Notes: generated from the letters alone by a model not told the origin. DNA of 57,895 bases from UBA11524 sp964464815 (GCA_964464815.1 CAYXHF010000010.1:1-57895), one strand, 5' to 3'. Positions 42,289-51,380 are shown, counted from the stretch's first letter. Translations and numbers: made by a program.

Positions 42289-43512
42289 TTACTCGGCGGG
42301 CTTGGAAAGTGTGTCCAGCTTCACCCAGCCGCGACGCGTGACGTCCTTGGCGTAGGAGTAGTACTCAATCTGCGCCCAGTCGTCGGAAATGGCGCAAATC
42401 TTCGCGTTGTCGCCTTCGTAAATCCAGGACCAGCCGTATTTGCGGTAGGAGGTGGATGGGCCGAAGTAAACCGGGCCGGAGGTGATGACGGAACGCATGT
42501 CGTTCAGATTGTCCTCCGTCGGGACAAGCGATACGTCCAGATCGATACGCTGGGCCGGCGTGTAGGCGCGAATCCAGCCGTCGGAGGTGTTGATTTCAAT
42601 CTGGTACCACCAGAGAGCGGCGTCATCGTCCCATGCCTTGCTGATGACGTTGACCGCGTCGCCAGCACTGTAGAACGTGCCGGGCTCGTCAAAGCGCGTG
42701 CCAGGGCCGGAGCGCGTGGCGGCCTTCTTGTTCAGGAACGCGACCGTGCCTGTGCTGGGATAGACCGGTTCGGGCGTAGGCGCAGGTACATCCGTGGAGC
42801 GCACGGGCGTTGTCGCCGGTGCAGCGGTGGGCTGTGCCGTGGGAACACCGCTGGTCGGGATGTTAGGCGTGGGAAGGGCACTACCCGGTGTGGGAGAGAC
42901 GTACTCGACGTAGGGACGCGGTGTCGCCGTGGTGTAGACACGCGGCGTGGCCGTGGCGTGAACGCCCGCATTCAGTGAAATGTCGCTGATGGCCGGACGG
43001 TAGCTGGTGGACGCGGTGGCTTCCTCAACGGTCAGGTCGATGCGGGTGACCTGGGCATACTCCTGCGGAAGGAGGAGCCGCTGGTAGCCGTTTGACCAGT
43101 CGTCCGTGGCAAGATTGGGCTGGAAGACATCTTCCAGCTGGTAGCGGTACGTCACCGTGTCGCGCCCGCCGTTGTAGGCAATGGTGACCGCCAGCGTGGC
43201 AGGACGACCGTAGGCGTAGTAGTAATTCTGGGAGTAGCAATAGCCGTTGCGCACCCAGATTTCACCCACCACGCAGCGGTTGAGCGTCATGGTCAGGTTG
43301 GGCACGGCGACGCCTTCCGGCTGTAACCATGCGGTGACGGTGCTGCCGTCGGTTAGCTTCTGGCGCACGTCTTCGCCCGTGGCGTTGTCGGTGATGGCCA
43401 GAATATCGCCAGCTGAACCGATGGTGGTATCAGCCATGGCAGAAAATGCACCCGCAAGGCAGAGACCTCCCGCCAGCGCGGAGCAGAGAAAAAGCTTCCA
43501 AGAACGTTTCAT
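42289..43512 (-). CDS. Secreted SH3b-domain protein with Pro/Thr linker
   Basis: The protein has 407 residues. The signal peptide ends near AFSAMADT. Residues about 28-185 form a strand-rich, discoidin-like domain (TVTAWLQPEG, RIDLTVEEATASTSYRPAISDISL). A Pro/Thr/Ala linker spans about 190-260 (TATPRVYTTATPRPYVEYVS). One or two SH3b-like modules follow (AATRSGPGTRFDEPGTFY; GPVYFGPSTSYRKYGW). SH3b domains bind cell-wall peptide, so a surface role is inferred. The start is taken as ATG 43512 with GGAAAGG upstream; two upstream ATG codons overlap that site. Confidence 0.75.
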   Translation of the reverse strand: MKRSWKLFLCSALAGGLCLAGAFSAMADTTIGSAGDILAITDNATGEDVRQKLTDGSTVTAWLQPEGVAVPNLTMTLNRCVVGEIWVRNGYCYSQNYYYAYGRPATLAVTIAYNGGRDTVTYRYQLEDVFQPNLATDDWSNGYQRLLLPQEYAQVTRIDLTVEEATASTSYRPAISDISLNAGVHATATPRVYTTATPRPYVEYVSPTPGSALPTPNIPTSGVPTAQPTAAPATTPVRSTDVPAPTPEPVYPSTGTVAFLNKKAATRSGPGTRFDEPGTFYSAGDAVNVISKAWDDDAALWWYQIEINTSDGWIRAYTPAQRIDLDVSLVPTEDNLNDMRSVITSGPVYFGPSTSYRKYGWSWIYEGDNAKICAISDDWAQIEYYSYAKDVTRRGWVKLDTLSKPAE

Positions 43513-43663
43513 GTTCATCATCCTTTCCGGAAACGGGGAACGGCTTCGTGCCGCCCGTCATCTATATAACGAATGATACTGGAGAATTCTTCATGCAAAG
43601 GCGTTTTTCCTCCAATTTTTTTTGAATTATTGAAAAAAAGTCGGGAAATTCGCACCTCGCCCC

Positions 43664-43692
43664 TTTTCAAAAGCCGAAAAACGTTGTACAAT
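43664..43692 (+). promoter_or_regulatory. kduI promoter
   Basis: TTTTCA, 17 bases, TACAAT, about 83 bases before the start codon. Confidence 0.7.
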
Positions 43693-43740
43693 AGAGTATG
43701 AAAGATTGGCGCGTTTGACGGAGCAAAGTCTTTTGCAAAG

Positions 43741-43756
43741 TTGTAAGCGCTTACAA
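43741..43756 (+). promoter_or_regulatory. Catabolite-response element (CcpA/LacI-family operator)
   Basis: TTGTAAGCGCTTACAA is a perfect 16-base palindrome that fits the cre consensus WTGNAANCGNWNNCWW throughout. It is centred about 56 bases after the -10, where bound CcpA would act as a roadblock. A dedicated LacI-family regulator is an alternative. Confidence 0.8.
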
Positions 43757-43774
43757 ACAAAGGAGGTTATCCCT

Positions 43775-44605
43775 ATGGAGCTTCGCACTGCATCATCCCC
43801 GCGTGACGTGAAGCATTATGACACGCAGCGCCTGCGCGAAGAATTTTTGATTGACGACCTGTTCCAGCCCGATGATATCAAGCTGGTGTATAGCCACATT
43901 GACCGTATCATCACGGGCAGCGCAGTGCCGGTGAAGGGAACGCTGACGCTGACGGCCGGTGAGGAGCTGCGCGCGGAATACTTCCTGCAGCGTCGCGAAA
44001 TGGGCGTTATCAACATCGGCGGTGAAGGCATCGTGACGGTGGACGGCAAGGAATACACCCTGCGCCATCGTGATGGCTTGTATATTGGCCGTGGCAGCAA
44101 GGATATCGTGTTTGCGTCGGTGGATGCCACGAATCCGGCGAAGTTCTATCTGAACTCCTGCCCGGCGCACACGGCGTATCCGACGGTGTATATCCGTCCG
44201 GAGGATTGCGTGCGTCAGGAGCTGGGCTCGCTGGAAACGGCGAACCATCGCACCATCTGCAAGTACATCCTGCCCGGTCAGGTGCAGTCCTGCCAGCTGG
44301 TGATGGGCATGACCAAGCTTGAGCCCGGCTCGGTGTGGAACACGATGCCCTGCCACACGCATGACCGCCGCATGGAGGTCTATCTGTACTTCGATATGCC
44401 CGAGGATGCATTTGTTTGCCACTTCATGGGCGAAGGCCAGGAGACGCGCCATATCCTGATGCACAATGAACAGGCTGTGATCAGCCCGTCCTGGAGCATC
44501 CATAGCGGCTGCGGCACGCAGGCATATACCTTCATCTGGGGCATGTGCGGCGAAAATCAGGACTTTGACGACATGGACAGCATCGCCATGAAGGACCTCA
44601 AGTAA
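43775..44605 (+). CDS. kduI: 5-dehydro-4-deoxy-D-glucuronate isomerase
   Basis: This 276-residue cupin isomerase converts 5-keto-4-deoxyuronate to 3-deoxy-D-glycero-2,5-hexodiulosonate in pectin and glycosaminoglycan breakdown. The zinc-site motif NTMPCHTHDRRMEVYLYF carries His-His-Glu ligands. The length matches the family. AGGAGG lies 8 bases before the ATG. It is the first gene of a kduI-kduD operon under the catabolite-response element. No polysaccharide lyase is nearby, so the substrate comes from genes elsewhere. Confidence 0.96.
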   Translation: MELRTASSPRDVKHYDTQRLREEFLIDDLFQPDDIKLVYSHIDRIITGSAVPVKGTLTLTAGEELRAEYFLQRREMGVINIGGEGIVTVDGKEYTLRHRDGLYIGRGSKDIVFASVDATNPAKFYLNSCPAHTAYPTVYIRPEDCVRQELGSLETANHRTICKYILPGQVQSCQLVMGMTKLEPGSVWNTMPCHTHDRRMEVYLYFDMPEDAFVCHFMGEGQETRHILMHNEQAVISPSWSIHSGCGTQAYTFIWGMCGENQDFDDMDSIAMKDLK

Positions 44606-44650
44606 TTTTCATCCACCAAGACGCAAAGAGCGAAAGGAGCGGCTTTTCCT

Positions 44651-45445
44651 ATGAATAACATGTTCTCTCTGGAGGGCAAGATTGCCCTGGTGACTGGTGC
44701 TTCCTACGGCATCGGCTTTGCAATTGCCTGCGCGATGAGCGATGCGGGCGCAACCATCGTGTTCAACGACATTAAGCAGGAGCTGGTCGATAAGGGCCTG
44801 GCTGCCTACGCCGAAAAGGGCATCAAGGCCCGCGGCTATGTCTGCGACGTGACCGACGAGGCGGCGGTGAACGCAATGGTCGCCAAGATTGAGGAAGAAG
44901 TCGGCGTGATTGACATCCTCGTGAACAACGCGGGCATCATCAAGCGCATCCCCATGTGCGACATGACCGCCGAGCAGTTCCGCCAGGTTATCGATGTTGA
45001 CCTGAACGCGCCCTTCATCGTGTCCAAGGCTGTGATTCCGTCCATGATCAAGAAGGGCCATGGCAAGATCATCAACATCTGCTCCATGATGAGCGAGCTG
45101 GGTCGTGAGACCGTGTCTGCCTACGCGGCGGCTAAGGGCGGCCTGAAGATGCTGACCCGTAACATCTGCTCCGAGTACGGCAAGTACAACATCCAGTGCA
45201 ACGGCATTGGCCCGGGCTATATCGCCACGCCCCAGACTGCGCCGCTGCGCGAAACGCAGCCCGACGGCTCTCGTCATCCCTTCGACAGCTTCATCCTGGC
45301 CAAGACGCCGGCTGAACGCTGGGGCGATGCGGAAGACCTGGGCGGCCCGGCGGTGTTCCTGGCCTCCGATGCCTCGAACTTCGTCAACGGCCATATCCTC
45401 TATGTGGACGGCGGCATTCTGGCCTATATCGGCAAGCAGCCCTAA
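44651..45445 (+). CDS. kduD: 2-dehydro-3-deoxy-D-gluconate 5-dehydrogenase
   Basis: A 264-residue short-chain dehydrogenase acting directly after KduI, reducing the diulosonate to 2-keto-3-deoxygluconate. The NAD-binding motif is TGASYGIG, the NNAG motif lies in LVNNAGIIKR, and the catalytic Tyr-Lys pair is SAYAAAKGG. The C-terminal region GPGYIATPQTAPLRE and LYVDGGILAYIG is typical of KduD. It lies 45 bases after kduI with AAAGGAG upstream. I see no clear terminator in the 180 bases before secG. Confidence 0.94.
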   Translation: MNNMFSLEGKIALVTGASYGIGFAIACAMSDAGATIVFNDIKQELVDKGLAAYAEKGIKARGYVCDVTDEAAVNAMVAKIEEEVGVIDILVNNAGIIKRIPMCDMTAEQFRQVIDVDLNAPFIVSKAVIPSMIKKGHGKIINICSMMSELGRETVSAYAAAKGGLKMLTRNICSEYGKYNIQCNGIGPGYIATPQTAPLRETQPDGSRHPFDSFILAKTPAERWGDAEDLGGPAVFLASDASNFVNGHILYVDGGILAYIGKQP

Positions 45446-45559
45446 TGTCCCAAGGGGAAATCGCATGCACAAGGCGTAAGAGAAGCGCATCAGAAAGGCG
45501 CAAAAGCGGAGAAACTGCCAAAAAAACGCGGGGAAACGCTGCTTTTCTGCAAAACCCTC

Positions 45560-45588
45560 TTGCGCTCCGGGAAAAACTGTGGTAAACT
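45560..45588 (+). promoter_or_regulatory. secG promoter
   Basis: TTGCGC, 17 bases, TAAACT, 36 bases before the start codon. Confidence 0.65.
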
Positions 45589-45624
45589 ATAAAATGTTGA
45601 TTTCCCCCAAGGAGGTTTGAAGCG

Positions 45625-45861
45625 ATGAACGTGTTTGGTGTGATTTTGTCCATTGTCATCGTTGTGGCGGCGCTGTTCATGATCTTCACTGTGCTGATGC
45701 AGAGCAGCAATGTGAAGGGTCTGGGCGCAATTGCTGGCACGATTGACAGCTACTTTGACAAGCACAAGGCCAAGAGCGCGGAAGCGAAGCTGGCGCTGGG
45801 CACCAAGATTGCGGCGGCGGTTTTCGTTGTCTGCTCTCTGTTGATGCTGCTGGTCAAGTAA
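45625..45861 (+). CDS. secG: Preprotein translocase subunit SecG
   Basis: The protein has 78 residues with two membrane segments (about 4-25 and 57-77) and, between them, the family stretch VLMQSSNVKGLGAIAG. SecG assists SecYEG translocation. GGAGG lies 9 bases before the ATG. Unlike many Firmicutes, rnr and smpB do not follow; a terminator and spoIIE do. Confidence 0.93.
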   Translation: MNVFGVILSIVIVVAALFMIFTVLMQSSNVKGLGAIAGTIDSYFDKHKAKSAEAKLALGTKIAAAVFVVCSLLMLLVK

Positions 45862-45932
45862 GCGTGTGCGGTGGTTTTCCCCCGCATGCTGTGACAGTTT
45901 GAAACGGTCTGATTTTTCAGTCTGAAATGAGG

Positions 45933-45975
45933 GGCTGAGGATGGTTAGCGTTCCGCTAGCGTCCTCAGCCTTTTT
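45933..45975 (+). terminator. secG terminator
   Basis: GGCTGAGGA...TTAGCG pairs with CGCTAGCGTCCTCAGCC, followed by TTTTT. Confidence 0.9.
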
Positions 45976-46055
45976 CGTGTGCGGAAAACATAGCGGCAGT
46001 TGTTCCTTTTTGCTTTCTTCGTGCTTCTTTTTATGGCGCATCGACATTGCCGGGC

Positions 46056-46078
46056 AGACAAGCAGTGTATGCTTGTCT
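46056..46078. promoter_or_regulatory. Inverted repeat in the spoIIE leader
   Basis: AGACAAGCA-gtgta-TGCTTGTCT is a perfect 9-bp stem, 41 bases before the spoIIE start. It may be a leader hairpin or an operator. I could not identify a Spo0A box or a confident promoter here. Confidence 0.4.
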
Positions 46079-46118
46079 CCTGAATGTGCCCGATGGGCAG
46101 GGCAGGAGGAAAAGGAGC

Positions 46119-48446
46119 ATGGCAGAGCTGCTGACACGAGAGAAAAAGGCCATCGACTATTGGCAGGCGGCACGAAAGAAGGGTGCGATGGCAAAGCTCG
46201 GACGGGAGAGCATACGGGTGCTGCTGCGCGCTGTGCCAGGGTTCCTGATGGCGTTTTCTGAGGTGTGTGGCGTGCCGCTGGGCGCATGGGCGTCATATGG
46301 TGCGGCGCTGTGCGCAACGGGCGAGGCGGCATGGATGGGTGCGCTGGGCATAGCGGGTGCCTTCCTGATGCGGCTGCTGTGGGGATTGCAGCCACGCTGG
46401 GAGCTGCTGCTGGGCGCGGCGATGCTGCTGCTTTTGCCACACGTGATGAAAAAGCGTGGCGGTGTGTGGCTGCTTGGCGCGAGTGGCGTGTTGCTGCTGC
46501 CTGGAGCGGTGATGGCGGTTGTGGGCGCATCGGCGCAGGGGCTGCTACAGGGCGTGGCGGCGATGCTGATTGGAACGCTGCTTGCTCCGGTGATGGAGCG
46601 CGCCATTGTGGCCATCCGTACCGGACGCGGCTTTGACACGCTGGAAAGCCGGTTGTCGGTAGGGTATCTGCTGCTGATGATGCTCTGCGGCGCGGCACGG
46701 ATGATGCTGCCGGGCGTGAATCTTGGGGTGCTGGGTGCGTCGTGTATGGTGCTGGCGGCAGCGATGCAGCTGGGCGTTGCATCCGGGTGCGTGATGGGTC
46801 TGATGGCAGGCGTGGTGCTGTCCTTGCAGGGATTGTCGCTGTGCCTGCCGGTGGCGCTGGCGCTGGGCGGTTTCCTTGCCGGGATGGGACAGGCCATCGG
46901 ACGGCGACAGGTGTCCTGCGCGCTGTTTGCCCTTGGGGCTGGTGGCATGCTGGTGCTTTACGGCGCATCGGGCTTGGGTGCGCTGGGCGGTGTCGCGGCC
47001 TCTGGCGTACTGCTGAGCATCCTGCCGCGTGCGGCGATGGAGCGATTGGGCCAGCAAACGCGGCGATTCCATCCGCAAGCCCTGCCAGCTGGGGACGCCT
47101 ACGCCAGCTATGCCCTGCGGCGCTGGGAGCAGACGGTCAACGATATGGCGCAGGCGGTTCCGTCGCCGCTGGGACTTGGTGAAAAGCGGGATGGCGTTTG
47201 GTGGGAGGAGCGCTTGTGTGCCTCCTGTCCGGAAAGAGTGCAGTGCGGATGCATGAACACGGAGCTTGGCGTGCAAAAGGCGGAGGACGTCTGGCGCTGG
47301 CGGGATGCATCCGATACGGTATGGGCGCAGCATCGGGAAACGCTGCGTGGCCTTGGCTGTGCGCGGCTGTATCTGCTGATGGAGAGCATGGACGTCCTGC
47401 GCGCCGAGCATGCGGACATGCAGCGGCAGCTGAACCGGGCATGCCAGCAACGCGACATGCTGGTGACGCATCTGACGGCACTGGCGGGTAGCGCAAGGCG
47501 ATATGCGGCGCTCTCCATCGGCGAAAGCTGGTGGGATGAGCGCGATGCGGCGAAGCTCCGGCGTGCGCTGGCGGAGGAAAATTCCCTCGCGCGATTGGCG
47601 TTTGTGCGCCAGATGGACGGCCATGCACAGGTGGCGTATGAGCTACATGGCGCGGACAGCAGCAGGGAGCAGGCGGCGGCCTTGTGTGCCATGACGAGCC
47701 AATGGCTGGAAAAGCCCATGACGATTGCCGAGGAGAGCCGGACGCACGTGCTGCTGCGGGAGATGCCGCTGATGATGGTGGAAATCGGTGCGGCCGGTGC
47801 ATGCGCCAGCGGAGAGACGAGCGGTGACACGTACTATCTGGGGCAATTGCAGGATGGGCGCTTCATCGCGGCACTATCCGATGGCATGGGACATGGCGAC
47901 GCGGCGGCGGTCGAGTCGCGCCAGACGGTGGAGCTGCTTCGACTTTGTCTGGATGCGGGATATGACCGCAGTCAAACGCTGACCGCGGTGAACGGCATGA
48001 TGCTCCTTGCAGGGCGTGGAGAGCGCTTTTCGACGGTGGATTTGCTGCTGCTGGACTTGTGGACAGGGCAGGCGACACTGGACAAGCTGGGTGCGGCGGG
48101 CAGCTATCTGGTGCAGGAAGGAAAGCTGCGGCGCATAACGGGCGACGCGCTGCCGCTGGGTATTCTGGAGGATGTGGAAAGCGGTGAGAACCGCATGCAC
48201 ATGCAGCCGGGAGATATGCTGCTTTTGCTCTCCGACGGCATTGAGGATGCGTTCGGGAATCGTGAGGAGATGGAGACGGTGTTTCGGGAGGCAATTCTTG
48301 CCGGAACGGCGCAGGAGACAGCGGAGCAGATTCTTTCTGCCGCGCAGAGAGCGCAGGGGAGTGCATGCGCCGATGACCAGACGATGCTGGTGCTGCACGT
48401 GGTCGCCGCTGTGCCGGAAATGACGATGGGGACGCAATGTCAGTAG
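46119..48446 (+). CDS. spoIIE: Stage II sporulation protein E (PP2C phosphatase)
   Basis: The protein has 775 residues. About ten N-terminal membrane segments fill residues 55-310, a central FtsZ-interacting region of Arg/Glu-rich helices follows (320-560), and the C-terminal PP2C-type phosphatase has IAALSDGMGHGDAAAVES and MLLLLSDGIEDAFGN. In Bacillus SpoIIE dephosphorylates SpoIIAA to activate sigma-F and helps form the polar septum. Its presence indicates a spore former. ATG 46119 has AGGAGG 9 bases upstream. The gene stands alone between secG and a hydrolase gene. Confidence 0.93.
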   Translation: MAELLTREKKAIDYWQAARKKGAMAKLGRESIRVLLRAVPGFLMAFSEVCGVPLGAWASYGAALCATGEAAWMGALGIAGAFLMRLLWGLQPRWELLLGAAMLLLLPHVMKKRGGVWLLGASGVLLLPGAVMAVVGASAQGLLQGVAAMLIGTLLAPVMERAIVAIRTGRGFDTLESRLSVGYLLLMMLCGAARMMLPGVNLGVLGASCMVLAAAMQLGVASGCVMGLMAGVVLSLQGLSLCLPVALALGGFLAGMGQAIGRRQVSCALFALGAGGMLVLYGASGLGALGGVAASGVLLSILPRAAMERLGQQTRRFHPQALPAGDAYASYALRRWEQTVNDMAQAVPSPLGLGEKRDGVWWEERLCASCPERVQCGCMNTELGVQKAEDVWRWRDASDTVWAQHRETLRGLGCARLYLLMESMDVLRAEHADMQRQLNRACQQRDMLVTHLTALAGSARRYAALSIGESWWDERDAAKLRRALAEENSLARLAFVRQMDGHAQVAYELHGADSSREQAAALCAMTSQWLEKPMTIAEESRTHVLLREMPLMMVEIGAAGACASGETSGDTYYLGQLQDGRFIAALSDGMGHGDAAAVESRQTVELLRLCLDAGYDRSQTLTAVNGMMLLAGRGERFSTVDLLLLDLWTGQATLDKLGAAGSYLVQEGKLRRITGDALPLGILEDVESGENRMHMQPGDMLLLLSDGIEDAFGNREEMETVFREAILAGTAQETAEQILSAAQRAQGSACADDQTMLVLHVVAAVPEMTMGTQCQ

Positions 48447-48514
48447 GCGGTTGACAAAACAGGGCAGCTGAGCTATCATGAAGGCAGAAAAATGCGCAAA
48501 AAGGAGCAATCGCC

Positions 48515-49297
48515 ATGAAAAAACGTCCTGAAGCTGATTTTTCCTCGCCTGTGTGTCAGCCATATTTTGCAAAGGGCGATTCGCATGCGGTACTGCTGTT
48601 GCATGGCTTTACGGGTTCGGCGGCGCATATGCGTGTGCTGGCGGAAGGCTTGGCGGCGCAGGGATTCACGGTGCGCAGCATCAATCTGCCCGGCCACGCC
48701 ACGAAGATGGACGATATGCGCCACTGCACGTGGCAGGATTGGCTGAATGCCGCGAAGGAGGAGTTCACGCGCCTGAAAGCGGAATACGAATTCGTCAGCG
48801 TTGCTGGCCTGAGCATGGGCGGCTGTCTGGCACTGATGCTTGCGGAGCAGAATGATCCAACGGCGGTGGTGGCGATTTCCGCACCCATGGCTGTACAGAA
48901 CCGGATGATGCCCTTGGCAGGTGTGGCGTCACTGTTTATGCCGGAAATATCATGGGAGGAGCGCAAGGATGATGCGCTGGACGCCCGATACGACAAGGGC
49001 TATCCGGGTTTTCCGACGAAAAGCGCTGTCGGACTGAACCGCATCATCCGCGAGGCACGGTCGAACCTGTGCGCGGTGACGTGTCCGGTGCTGGTGGTAC
49101 AGAGCGATGGCGACGAGACGATTCGCCTGGAAAGCATGCAAATCATCCTGGACGGCGTGAGCAGCACGAAGAAGGCGCGACTTTGCCTGAAGGACGTGCC
49201 GCACGTATGCACCATCAGCCGGGAAGGCGGCCGAATCGCCCAGCAGGCGGGAGAATTCCTGCGTCTGGCGCAAAAGGAAGAAGCGGCGGCAAAATAA
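48515..49297 (+). CDS. Alpha/beta hydrolase (carboxylesterase type)
   Basis: The protein has 260 residues and no signal peptide. The oxyanion region is VLLLHGFTGSAAHMR, the nucleophile elbow GLSMGGCLAL, the acid VVQSDGDETIRLES, and the likely catalytic histidine is in DVPHVCTIS. It resembles Est30-like carboxylesterases and monoacylglycerol lipases; the substrate is unknown. It starts 69 bases after spoIIE with AAGGAG upstream, possibly cotranscribed. Confidence 0.85.
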   Translation: MKKRPEADFSSPVCQPYFAKGDSHAVLLLHGFTGSAAHMRVLAEGLAAQGFTVRSINLPGHATKMDDMRHCTWQDWLNAAKEEFTRLKAEYEFVSVAGLSMGGCLALMLAEQNDPTAVVAISAPMAVQNRMMPLAGVASLFMPEISWEERKDDALDARYDKGYPGFPTKSAVGLNRIIREARSNLCAVTCPVLVVQSDGDETIRLESMQIILDGVSSTKKARLCLKDVPHVCTISREGGRIAQQAGEFLRLAQKEEAAAK

Positions 49298-49307
49298 AAT
49301 CGGCAAC

Positions 49308-49349
49308 AAAAAAGCATCTGCATCGGAGAAATGATGCAGATGCTTTTTT
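49308..49349. terminator. Bidirectional terminator
   Basis: AAAAAAGCATCTGCAT pairs with ATGCAGATGCTTTTTT. It is shared by the hydrolase and the convergent GNAT gene. Confidence 0.9.
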
Positions 49350-49383
49350 GTGTAAGGGAACTGGCGAATGCTTCAGCGATTCC

Positions 49384-49887
49384 TTACTCTTCCTTGGCGT
49401 AACAGACGTCACGCACGGATTCGCCACCGATTTTGTAGTCCACATAGTCATTCAGGCGAATGAAGCCATGCTTGTGATAGAAGCCGTCGGCAATTTCGTT
49501 GCCGTCAATGGCCCACAGGTAGAACTTGTGGTAGCCGTCCAGCCGCATCAGGCGCATGACCTCCTCCAGCAGCTGGCCACCGATGCCAAGGCGCATCACG
49601 TCGGGCAGGAGATAGAGGGAGACAATTTCGCACCAGTCGGCGTACTTTTCATCGCGCCCACGGCCATAAATGCAGCAGCCAACGGGCTTGCCGTCCCAAT
49701 AGGCCATCAGGCCGTAGAGCTGGCCGCTTCCCAGCCAGGAGCGAATGGAAGGCACCCAGTATTCATCCGGCAGACGGTCAAGATAATGCTGGGCAATGTG
49801 ACCGCGATATGTTTTGCGCCAACTGGTGGCATAAATATGGCTGATTAGTCCCGCTTGATCAGCGGTGGCTTCCTGAAACGTCAGCAT
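49384..49887 (-). CDS. GNAT family N-acetyltransferase
   Basis: The protein has 167 residues with acetyl-CoA-binding motif A in SLYLLPDVMRLGIGGQLLEE and the terminal block YHKHGFIRLNDY. The substrate is unknown. GGAGG lies 10 bases before ATG 49887. It lies downstream of rplL on the same strand, separated by a terminator and about 260 bases that hold nothing else of note. Confidence 0.85.
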   Translation of the reverse strand: MLTFQEATADQAGLISHIYATSWRKTYRGHIAQHYLDRLPDEYWVPSIRSWLGSGQLYGLMAYWDGKPVGCCIYGRGRDEKYADWCEIVSLYLLPDVMRLGIGGQLLEEVMRLMRLDGYHKFYLWAIDGNEIADGFYHKHGFIRLNDYVDYKIGGESVRDVCYAKEE

Positions 49888-50063
49888 GCGCAAGGACCTC
49901 CTTGTTGTGTTTCCTTGAATATAGATGGCATGAAGGATGCCATATGCTCTTTCCTCGACATGAGGCGTAAAAAGCAGGCTGTGATGTGAGCAAGGCTTTG
50001 CTCCTTTCCATTATCCTGCAAATTGAGCAAAAAGTCAAGGCAAAAGAATGTCGAAGCATAACG

Positions 50064-50099
50064 AAAAAGGAAGCGGATACCAACGCATCCGCTTCCTTG
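50064..50099 (-). terminator. rplJL terminator
   Basis: AAGGAAGCGGAT and ATCCGCTTCCTT form a perfect stem followed by TTTCG on the minus strand, about 50 bases after rplL. Confidence 0.9.
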
Positions 50100-50149
50100 A
50101 TTTGTCCAGTTGTGTCTGTCGGACAGGAGAAATCGGTAATTCCGAAGAA

Positions 50150-50533
50150 TTACTTGATTTCGCACTCGCCGCCAACTTCCTTCAGCTGAGCAGCCAGCTT
50201 GTCGGCGTCTTCCTTGGACAGGCCTTCCTTGACGGTCTTCGGGCCAGCAGCAACGGCTTCCACGAAGTCCTTGGCTTCCTTCAGGCCCAGGCCGCACACT
50301 TCGCGGATGACCTTCAGGACCTTCAGCTTCGCAGCAGCGTCGAAGCCCTTCAGGACCACGTCGAACTCGGTCTTCTCTTCCACAGCGGCAGCAGCAGCGC
50401 CAGCAGCGGGACCAGCAACAACAGCGGTCGCAGCAGCGGACACGCCGAACTTTTCTTCCATAGCCTTGACCAGATCGGCCAGCTCCAGCACCGTCATAGA
50501 TTCGACGGCAGCAATGATCTCCTCATGAGTCAT
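50150..50533 (-). CDS. rplL: Ribosomal protein L7/L12
   Basis: A 127-residue stalk protein that recruits translational GTPases. It has the N-terminal dimerisation region MTHEEIIAAVESMTVLELAD, an Ala-rich hinge (35-55) and the C-terminal domain with LGLKEAKDFVEAVAAGPK. It follows rplJ after about 100 bases. rpoB does not follow, unlike the common arrangement. Confidence 0.98.
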   Translation of the reverse strand: MTHEEIIAAVESMTVLELADLVKAMEEKFGVSAAATAVVAGPAAGAAAAAVEEKTEFDVVLKGFDAAAKLKVLKVIREVCGLGLKEAKDFVEAVAAGPKTVKEGLSKEDADKLAAQLKEVGGECEIK

Positions 50534-50631
50534 GTTGATTCAGCCTCCTATTATCGGTTGATATCGTAGAATTGAAAATGTGTCTTGTTTATGCGGCGAG
50601 TAGGGAAGCATCCCTTACGCCACGGCGCGGA

Positions 50632-51144
50632 TTATTCCTCGCCATTCTTCTGCTTGCGGATGGCATCCACCACGCGGACGAAGCTCGCCACGGTGTTGGA
50701 CATGCAGCCAAGCAGCTTTGCCAGCAGCACTTCGCGGCTGGGCAGGTTGGCCAGATTCTTCACAGCAGCCACATCCAGGACCTCAGTGCCCAGGATACCG
50801 CCGGTGATCTTCAGGCTTTCCAGCTTGTTCTTTTCGATGTAGTCGTTGATGATCTTCGGGCCGGAAACAGCGTCCTTCATGGAGAACACGAAAGCGTTCG
50901 GGCCGTTGAGCAGATCATCCAGACCGGTGATGCCCGCCTCCTGCAGAGCGCGCAGAACCAGACGGTTCTTCAGCACGCAGTAGCAAACATCGTTCTCACG
51001 GCACTGCTTGCGGATTTCAGTCACCTGCTCCACAGTCAGTCCGCTGTAGCTGCACAGCACCACAGACTGCGCATTCTTCAGCTTTTCGACGATCTCAGCA
51101 ACAGCTGCGACCTTCTCCGGCTTGATTTCATGCACCTTGCTCAT
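50632..51144 (-). CDS. rplJ: Ribosomal protein L10
   Basis: A 170-residue stalk base protein. Typical stretches are LKNAQSVVLCSYSGLTVEQV, LKNRLVLRALQEAG and the C-terminal helix region that binds L7/L12 dimers. L10 also represses its own operon by binding the leader described upstream. GGAGG lies 9 bases before the ATG. The rplKA genes do not precede it in this window. Confidence 0.97.
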   Translation of the reverse strand: MSKVHEIKPEKVAAVAEIVEKLKNAQSVVLCSYSGLTVEQVTEIRKQCRENDVCYCVLKNRLVLRALQEAGITGLDDLLNGPNAFVFSMKDAVSGPKIINDYIEKNKLESLKITGGILGTEVLDVAAVKNLANLPSREVLLAKLLGCMSNTVASFVRVVDAIRKQKNGEE

Positions 51145-51171
51145 TCTTCTTGCACCTCCTTAACGGTTTGG

Positions 51172-51312
51172 GAGTAAAAGAAAACCCTTGCAACAGGTGC
51201 AAGGGATGAGCAGATTCATGCTATATCCATCACACCTCGGCAGGCGGAGCGAACTCCTTTACATCCTTGCGGATACCGGCTGTCTACGGCACAGGTTTCT
51301 TCAAAACCTAGA
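51172..51312 (-). ncRNA. L10 leader (autoregulatory mRNA structure)
   Basis: The 5' leader of rplJ on the minus strand contains the familiar block GCAAGGATGTAAAGGAG, long-range pairs, and a final hairpin CCCTTGCA-cctgt-TGCAAGGG followed by TTTTCTTTT, which can act as terminator. In the L10 leader family, the L10-L12 complex binds this RNA and promotes termination. Boundaries are approximate. Confidence 0.8.
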
Positions 51313-51314
51313 CC

Positions 51315-51343
51315 ATTATAGCAGGGCGGGATGGGTTTGTCAA
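51315..51343 (-). promoter_or_regulatory. rplJL promoter
   Basis: On the minus strand, consensus TTGACA, 17 bases, consensus TATAAT. Confidence 0.95.
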
Positions 51344-51380
51344 GGGGATGATGAAAAAAATTACGATTTTACCGAAAAAA

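Noticed and set aside
45490..46968. Minus-strand frame of 492 codons covering secG and the spoIIE start
   Set aside because: It overlaps secG, a strong terminator and spoIIE; it is Pro/Ala/Arg-rich nonsense.
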